Shown in pieces: positions 56,397 through 64,000 of a stretch of 64,000 nucleotides of DNA (position 1 is its first letter; every line of letters begins with the position of its first letter). The notes under the pieces were generated by a model. That model had not been told where the DNA came from, did not search any database, and saw nothing but the letters and a program-made list of their open reading frames with translations. This DNA comes from Rhinopithecus roxellana (taxonomy: Eukaryota; Chordata; Mammalia; Primates; Cercopithecidae). The position numbers and the translations under genes were made by a program. The stretch spans positions 48,260,260 to 48,324,259 of the forward strand of contig NC_044567.1 of NCBI RefSeq assembly GCF_007565055.1, written 5' to 3'.

Positions 56397-56688
56397 TGTT
56401 TTTGTTTTTGAGACAGAGTCTTGCTCGGTGGCACAGGCGGGAGTGCAGTGGTGCGATCTCGGCTCATGGCAACCTCTGCTTCCTGGGTTCAAGCGATTCC
56501 CGTGTCTCAGCCTCCCGAGTAGCTGGATTACAGGTGCCCACCACCTCGCACAGCTAACTTTTGTATTTTTAGTAGAGATAGAGTTTCACCATGTTGGCCA
56601 GGCTGGTCAAACTCCTGGCCTCAAGTGATCTGGCCGTCTCAGCCTCCCAAAGTGCTGGGATTACAGGCATGAGCCACCGCGCCCGGCA
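56397..56688 (-). repeat. Alu (S-like)
   Basis: Inverted full-length Alu from 'tgtttttgtttttgagacagagtc' to 'gagccaccgcgcccggc'. Confidence 0.92.
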
Positions 56689-56701
56689 CCTGGCCATTAA
56701 A

Positions 56702-56817
56702 ATATTATTTTTTGTAGAGACGAGATCTCACTATGTTGCCCAGGCTGGTCTTGAAGTCCTGGGCTCAGGCTTCCCAAAATGCTGGGATTATAGGCATGAG
56801 CCACCACACCTGACCAG
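56702..56817 (-). repeat. Alu fragment
   Basis: Partial inverted Alu 'tattttttgtagagacgagatctc' to 'gagccaccacacctgacc', directly after the previous Alu. Confidence 0.85.
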
Positions 56818-57019
56818 TTATTTATTTATTTTTTCTTATGTTCCTCAGGTGAGTCTCTTAAGCAATCAGAGGAGAACTGTTGGGCTAAATGCCCACAAGC
56901 TAGAGATGGAAGACGTTTTCTCCAGCTTTGCCTTCAGAGCCTGATCGAGGGACGGGACCATTTGCAGTTGGCCAACTTTCATTTCCATTATTGTCTCTGC
57001 TGCTCAATCATCTTTTGAT

Positions 57020-57110
57020 CCTCATTTTGCAAGCAGAAAACTGAGGCTAAGGGGATCGGAGGACTTATCTGAGAACACAGAATATGGCAGAGATGAGATG
57101 TAAAATCCAC
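57020..57110 (-). repeat. MIR fragment
   Basis: 'cctcattttgcaagcagaaaactgaggc' and 'gaacacagaatatggcagagatgag' resemble an inverted MIR core. Confidence 0.5.
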
Positions 57111-57384
57111 AGCTTCTGACCCTCCAGATTAGTGCTGTTTCAGTAGTACTAGTCATTAGTATTCATGATGAGCATATAGATAATAAGAAGCATATTCTTA
57201 TGCTTAATAATAATTGGACATTTGGACATGACAGTATGCTGAGGCGTGGGTAGGGGCTGCCCCAGCAGGGTAAGTCATCGTCCGCTAGTTTCCCGATGCT
57301 CTGTGTCCCCTGCCAGTCAGCCTGGACCCACAGCTGCCCCCAGCCTGCCCTGTTTGCACCAATCCCAGCTGTCGGCAGAGTGGG

Positions 57385-57465
57385 ATTTGGCCCCATTTTA
57401 CAGATGAGGAATAGGCTCAGAACACTCAAGAGGCTTGGCCCATGTCACCCAGCTCTCCTTGCCTG
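57385..57465 (-). repeat. MIR fragment
   Basis: 'ggccccattttacagatgaggaataggctcag' followed by 'ggcccatgtcacccagctc' is an inverted MIR core. Confidence 0.6.
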
Positions 57466-59100
57466 GACAAGGTGTCTAGGAAGGAGCACAGCCCTGCATG
57501 GGGCTTGCTTGTCTGAGTCCTCAGGGACAGAGCTCTACTGGGGGTGCCCAGGTCTCTAGCAGACTGTCCCTGCCCCTCTCTCCTTCCTGCCAAGCTCAGC
57601 TCCAGAGGCCTGGCCTATGGGTCGGCTGGGCAGGCAGCCAGCGCAGGGAGTTAACGATGGGTGCATTGTCGGCTCCAGGAAGCAGTCAGCTGTTCCCTGG
57701 CAGGTCTGCAGAGCCAGAGGGCCAGCCTGCCTCACTCGTGGAGGGTAGAGATAGAATCTGGGAGCTGAGAACACCACTTTCGCGGAGTCCAGTAGCTCTG
57801 GGCCAGCCCTCGGGCTTCCTTTGGAAGGAGGGCCCCGTGTACTCGGCTGCTCCTTCCTTGCTTGGCATCGGCCCTCTCCCTCCTCAGTCTGGCTCTCACC
57901 GTCCCCCCACCGAGCGCTTTGCAGTGGAGTGTACACTCTTGGCAGTGATGTCCATTAAACCTGCTTCCCAGAAAGCAGCATGGCTGTACAGGCAGATTCA
58001 GCCAACGCCTTAGTGGGAGATGCAGTGGGCATCATCAGCTCAGGCTTTTCTTGCCCAGATTCCCTGGGGAGCTGGGTTGGGCGATAGCCCTAAGCTGCCT
58101 TGGCTTCCTGGATCAGAAGTACCCTCAGCTCCGTCAGCAGCCTAGCCGCTAGACAAGGCTGAGACAAGCGCTTTGACCTCCTGGAGTTGATCTGGGACAA
58201 GCCTTTGCCTGGGAGTCTGATCAAGGCGGTCACTGAGCTGAGAACCTGGGGTAAAGCTCCCTGCTGAGCCTGTTGCCTCATTTGTTTGATGGGCGCCATA
58301 GTTCCCTGTAGGAATGTGTGTACTTTCTGGGCTTCTTCCGAATAGATACAAGAAATTGTGGCTGCCTTTCCCTTCCCAGCCAGGAGTACACTTCAGCAGA
58401 GAACTCAGCAGTGCCTGGCGTGGGGAAGATGCCCAGTGAATGGTGCTTGCACCACGTGGCTCACGAAGTGAAGTCTGGGTCACAGCCGGAGAATGGTGCC
58501 TTCCCTCCTTGACCCTGCAAGGACAACCTTTCCTGACAGTCAGTGTTGGGACAGTGGCTCTGAACTGGAAAGCTGAAGTCTTTACTTCTTTGCTGTGGAT
58601 TCCCATCAGGTCTAGATCGCTGAGGTCCAGGCCCACAGAGGTATCTTCCCCTCTGGGGGGTTTGTCCTCTAAGTCCAGCTCCAAGGCATTCCCACTGGAC
58701 CTGGGCCAGAGTGGCTGGTGCGGAACTGCTAACTCCCCTGCCAGCTTCCTTGGGGTGCGGACGGCCCAGCACAGGCAGGAAGGGCTTTCCGTTTGGCTCG
58801 ACTGGTGGGGAAGCAATTAGTGCTTGCTTTCTGTTTTGATTCTTGTATCTAACAGGCAAAGTTTGTGATGTCACGGAAAAGCAGCCTTGGGCCCGTGTGG
58901 GTTTGAGGTCTGTCCCTGATAGCCTGGCCAATGTGGAACTGTCTGGAGGTAGGGGTGTGTGCTGACACTACTCCCTGGGTGTGAGGTGGCCATCTGTTGG
59001 CTTTCCATGCTCCCTTCTGATAATACCTCTTTTAATACCTCTTTTTTCTGATAATACGTTCATGAGATCACCTCTCCCCTACCCTATATCTCTGGGGTTC
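57466..59100. other. Intergenic, no recognised element
   Basis: Open frames of up to 224 codons occur on the minus strand (58142-58816) but overlap frames on the other strand and resemble nothing I know. A small duplication of 'ctgataatac' occurs at 59018-59057. Confidence 0.4.
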
Positions 59101-59326
59101 TGGTGTGGCCAACCCCAAACCCTGGCTTTAGACACAGGCATGTGATCTAGGCCTGGAGGCCAAGTCCTGAGACTCTGCCATGGGACATCTGCAGCAATTA
59201 TGGGGAAAGAGACATTCTGTTTCTGAGGGAGTTGCTGTGTTGATAGGATGTAGGCTGGGAACTGCTGGTGGCCGTCCTGTCCTCAACTTGACAAAGCCAA
59301 CAAAGAGGAAGGAAAATGAAGAGATG

Positions 59327-59678
<352 letters not shown>

Positions 59679-59695
59679 CTAATCTGATTTTGTGA

Positions 59696-60031
<336 letters not shown>

Positions 60032-60117
60032 CTCTTTTTTCTAAAACCAGCCTGAGTTGGGTTTCCGTCACAGAAAGGGTCTTAATAAAGGCAGTGTTTT
60101 TCTTTGGTCCTATATTT

Positions 60118-60655
60118 TTAAAAATAAACTTTATTGAGATATACTTTACATGTAACAAAACCCACCCAGTAAGTGTATAATTCATAAGTTGTGTCAGATG
60201 CGTGTACCCTTGTAACTACTGCCACAATCACGATGTGCAACATTTCTTATTTGCCCCTAAAAGTTTCTTCATCGCCTTTATGACCAATCCCTTTGACCCA
60301 GACAACCTTGATCTGCCTTTGTTTTGCAGATTCATTTTGCCTTCACTAGAATTTCATGTAAAGAGAGCATCACACAGCGTGTACTCTTTTGTGTCTGGTT
60401 TCTTTTACTCAGCATGTTTTTGAGGCCCATCCACATGTTGCATGCATCTCAGTAGTTCGTTCCTTTTCATTGCTGGAAGGCATTCTATTATTCTATTGTA
60501 TGGATGTGTCATGGTTTGTTTAACCATTTATCAGATGACAGATAGTTGAGCTGTTTCCAGATATTGTCTATTATGAGTAAGGCTGTTTTGAACATTCACG
60601 TATGTTTCTTTCATTCTTTGTATGGGCGTATGTTTCAATTTTTATATCTAGACAT
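60118..60655 (-). repeat. L1M LINE 3' fragment
   Basis: 'aaaaataaactttattgagatata', 'aacaaaacccacccagtaagtg', 'ctactgccacaatcacgatg' and 'tggatgtgtcatggtttgtttaacc' follow an inverted L1M 3' region. Confidence 0.75.
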
Positions 60656-60659
60656 CAGC

Positions 60660-60740
60660 CTCATTTTACTGTTGAGGAAACAGGTTCAGAGAGGTAGAAT
60701 GACCTGTCCAAGGTCATATGGCTGATGAACCTAGGGCTGG
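60660..60740 (-). repeat. MIR fragment
   Basis: 'ctcattttactgttgaggaaacaggttcagag' followed by 'gacctgtccaaggtcatatggc' is an inverted MIR core. Confidence 0.6.
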
Positions 60741-60906
60741 CGCAGGGGAACACAGCTGGGCCAGTGGGGTAGCTGGAAGAATGGCACCTTTCTCCTTTTG
60801 GGTATTTGGGTGTCCCTTGATAAATGGAGCTTGGGACTACTTGGAAGGAGCTCATGGAATCCTGGTGTCCAAGAACGTCATTGCTGGGAGGGACTGCCAA
60901 GGTGTC

Positions 60907-60964
60907 TCCCAGCGTCTTTCTTCTAATAGTAAATCCCAGCGTCTCCCTTTCTTCTAATAGTAAC
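60907..60964 (+). repeat. Tandem duplication, about 29 bp
   Basis: 'tcccagcgtctttcttctaa' (60907) and 'tcccagcgtctccctttctt' (60934) start two copies, each ending 'ctaatagtaa'. The second copy is 4 bp longer. Confidence 0.88.
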
Positions 60965-62315
60965 ACTCCCTTTCCTTGGAAAACTGCTCCCCTATGGCCC
61001 TATCTGGTCGTGGAGCATTTTAGCCTTCCTGGTAACCCAGTGGTCACATGACCTTGGCGAGCCAATCATGCCCTGGATTGGTTCAGGTACTGGACATGAG
61101 ATCCAATCAGAGTCCTTCCCTGGAATATTGGGATTTTTTCCCCTGAAACCTTTGGCCTTAAGCTGAGTTGAAATTAATGCACCTTATCTAGTGTTGAAGA
61201 AAAAGCTGGAAATGTGGGTGGGTGGCCCGGGGACCCTGAGAGGTAGGTGCCTACCATGCACCAATGATCATGTGCCATAATTCTCACCTTTCACCTGTCT
61301 AGACCAATGTTATTTTCCCCCTGTGGATTCCAGGGCTTGAAAGATAATATCTATTAAACCCCATACAGGAAGACAGAATCCACTTCCTCAAATGTATTCT
61401 TCAAGGCATATGTACAACTCACTGTCTCAGCTGACTGCTCCATCACTGCACAAGCCTGAGGCAGGACCCGGAGTTGAAATCATTCCAGCCATAGGCAAAG
61501 AGGATGATGATGATGATGAGCTTGTCACCAACAGATCATGGACTCCTCCCAGAGGTCTGGAGGATGTCAGGTTGGCAACCCCAGTTTAGTCCAGCTGCCC
61601 ATTTCGCAGGTGCTTCAGCAAGGAAACGGGGACTTGGAGAAGTTAAGGCCCGGCTGGAATGTGGGTGTGTCACATGCATCTTGCTTGTCTCATCAGATCC
61701 TCGCGGCTCCCCCGCCCACCAGACTGTTGGCTGCTTGCTGGGCCTTGGCCACAGCTGGGGCTGAAGGACTCTATGGGGTCCCCGCAGTTACTTCCACAGC
61801 TAAAACTGACCAGCTGCTTTTCCAGCCTGACTCCTCTGAAACCATATGCCAGGAGGGCATGGGACCTGGCTCCCACATGGCTGCTAAAGGGGCTGGAGAA
61901 TGCAACAATGCAACCCAGAAGTGGGGTGGGGGTCAGGGAGTTCTATGGGATGACCTTTGAGCAATAGGAAATTGGAGGATAAATTCCTTCTTTCTCTCTC
62001 CCTTCTTGGAGCCAGGGTTTGCTTGCTGTGAAGTGGCAGCAGTGTGGTTATCCATCATCTTGCCCTGCTTCCCATCAATTTCCTACTTCACTCCTCTGTT
62101 TCCTCACTCCTGGTGCATGGGGGTACAACCTCCAAATTAAAGCATCAGCAATTAATCCCTTGCCCAAAGCTGTTTCCTAGTGAACTCAAGCAGCCTGACT
62201 CCAGGATCTGCCCTACTCTACTTAGCAAACATTGAACCAGAGGGTAGATGTGTGGGAATGTGAATACATGAGTAACTGTGATATATTCATATTTTATTTT
62301 AATTTTATTATCATT
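60965..62315. other. Intergenic, no gene recognised
   Basis: Contains a (GAT)n tract at 61503-61519. Other than possible old repeat sequence near 61010-61150, nothing is recognised. Confidence 0.4.
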
Positions 62316-62604
<289 letters not shown>

Positions 62605-62628
62605 TATTATTATTTGAAAAAATAACAA

Positions 62629-62744
62629 TATAGACCAAGTCTCTCTGTGTTGCCCAGGGTGGTCTACACCTCTGGGCTCAAGTGAACCTCCTGCCTTGGC
62701 CTCCCAAAGTGCTGGGATTACAGGCATGAGCCACTACACCAGGT
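62629..62744 (-). repeat. Alu fragment
   Basis: Inverted partial Alu 'tagaccaagtctctctgtgttgccc' to 'gagccactacaccagg'. Confidence 0.83.
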
Positions 62745-63439
62745 TTATCTGTGATTTATGTGTCATTACTATGGGGATGGGAGAGTTGATGGGGGCCAGG
62801 ATGGTGCCAAATTCATCAGAGATTATTCCCCTTGCTCTCTTCCCCTCCATTTACTACATTTAATCAAATTCTCTCTGATCTTCTGCTGTATTTCAGAGGC
62901 TATGGCCTCCCCACTAACCTCTCTGCCTAGTACAAAAGAATCCATACTCCCTGATCCTCCACTGAGGTATGAGATGCTGGCAAGGTACTCTGCCTCCCTG
63001 AGCGGGTCTCCCAGTCCGAAAAATAGGATTAAGAATGTTCTCACTGCATAGGACCACTGCAGGGCTTAACTTAGTTTGTACCTGGTGCACGAGTGTAGCG
63101 GGCATTGTTGGGGCTGCCTGTGCCTCATCACATCTTCCAATAAGCCCTAATTTTGGGGCCCAGTCTCAGTCCCTACTGAGTAAAAATGGTGCTGTCTTCT
63201 CCACCCCATTCCCAGGCCTGCCACCAGATCCAAGTTCAATCACCACATCCCCTGCTCTGACTCCAAGAATTGGCTCAGGCCTGGGCCTGGGACTTAAGTC
63301 TGGCCAGTCACTGTAACAGTGCCCCCAAAGGTTTGCCGGAACAATCAGGAAAGAGGTACTTGCTCTTTGCTGAGATCATTAGCTTGCAGCTGCCAGAGGC
63401 CGTTTTTACTATTCCGCTGTTTGAGAATGAAGTCAGTAG
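62745..63439. other. Intergenic, no recognised element
   Basis: Nothing recognised with confidence. Confidence 0.4.
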
Positions 63440-63646
63440 AATGAAGTCAGAAGGAAGTGGAGCCAAGGGCCAGCATAGGACGCAGAGTCCTGATGTGTCT
63501 TTGTAGCTCCTGGATCCAGCCAGGCCAGAAGCTAGTTCATCTCTGGTACTTTTAGGAATTAAGATATCAACATTTTCCTTTTTATTTGCTTAAGTCAGTT
63601 TAAGTTGTTTCTGTGACTTAAAACCGAAATGGTCCCGACTAATACA
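63440..63646 (+). repeat. MaLR-type LTR 3' end
   Basis: 'tttatttgcttaagtcagtttaagttg', 'tttctgtgacttaaaaccgaaa' and the end 'gactaatacag' are typical of an MLT1-type LTR terminus. Confidence 0.55.
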
Positions 63647-64000
63647 GTAGGTTCCCTATGAGTGATCGCTGCGGTTATTGCAACTAATATTAGAAACACA
63701 TCGGCGGGAAGATGCAACCATGGGGATGAATAGGCCAGGTTCCTTCAGGGGCCACCCCGGCTCTTCACACATCATGCCCAGGATATCATGTCCCAGAGGG
63801 TGAGTTTTTTTCTCTTTGCTGCTGATGTATCCCAGGTGCCTGGCAGATGGCAGGTGATTGGTAAACATCTGTTGAATGAACAAATGCAGTGGGCCCATTG
63901 TCCATTGTCTGGTCCAATGTGCCGTGCCTCCCAGTCCCCATGCCGGGGTACACACTTGCTCTCCGCTTATCCTTAGCTGACCTCCGAAGCCAGGAGGAGG
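63647..64000. other. Intergenic, possible L2/MIR tail
   Basis: 'ggtgcctggcagatggcaggtgattgg' and 'aaacatctgttgaatgaa' (63835-63880) resemble an L2 or MIR end. The rest is unrecognised. Confidence 0.35.

Noticed and set aside
58142..58816. 224-codon minus-strand ORF
   Set aside because: It overlaps a + strand frame of similar quality, has no recognisable domain, and shows no promoter or polyadenylation context.

Overview
The window is nuclear DNA from a primate, most likely an Old World monkey (Cercopithecidae). It has about 45 Alu copies. Four of them carry a pattern I know from cercopithecid AluY families rather than human ones: 'ggctcaagcctg', 'actagccggg', 'ggcgtaaaccc' and 'gatccggccactg'. 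They lie at 14973, 21816, 31402 and 37582. Gene content and order match human 17q11.2: RAB11FIP4, tRNA-Thr(CGT), MIR193A, MIR4725 and MIR365B, all on the + strand. This match is from memory of the human map, not from an alignment.

Region 1 (1-14270) is the 3' end of RAB11FIP4. Six coding exons (1001-7670) encode the last 259 residues, a long coiled coil ending in the Rab11-binding domain. A 3' UTR of about 6.6 kb follows, with a polyadenylation signal at 14248. The UTR contains a MIR4724-like hairpin (10948-11036), a nearly perfect 5 x 38 bp minisatellite (10135-10324) and several transposon fragments.

Region 2 (14271-35000) is intergenic and repeat-dense: Alus, LTRs of the MaLR type, L1 and L2 fragments, MIR and MER5A. 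At 25860-26470 it holds a CpG-rich block with a strong G-quadruplex candidate, and a complete tRNA-Thr(CGT) gene follows at 26472-26543. An unidentified minus-strand ORF lies in the same block.

Region 3 (35000-52000) is the microRNA region. A large CpG island (35030-36480) contains the MIR193A hairpin (36245-36332). MIR365B lies 15.5 kb downstream (51858-51968), just after a shortened MIR4725-like sequence (51733-51805). The island is the obvious candidate promoter for MIR193A and possibly for MIR365B. Two repeat-free, homeodomain-motif-rich stretches (43600-43870 and 45830-46260) between them are candidate enhancers.

Region 4 (52000-64000) is intergenic, with Alus, a Tigger-like DNA transposon, an L1M fragment, and MIR and LTR remnants. 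I recognise no protein-coding gene there.

I found no new type of biological system. The most interesting points are a microRNA hairpin inside the RAB11FIP4 3' UTR, an apparently shortened MIR4725 next to an intact MIR365B, the young minisatellite in the UTR, and an unexplained direct duplication near 49.2/49.9 kb.
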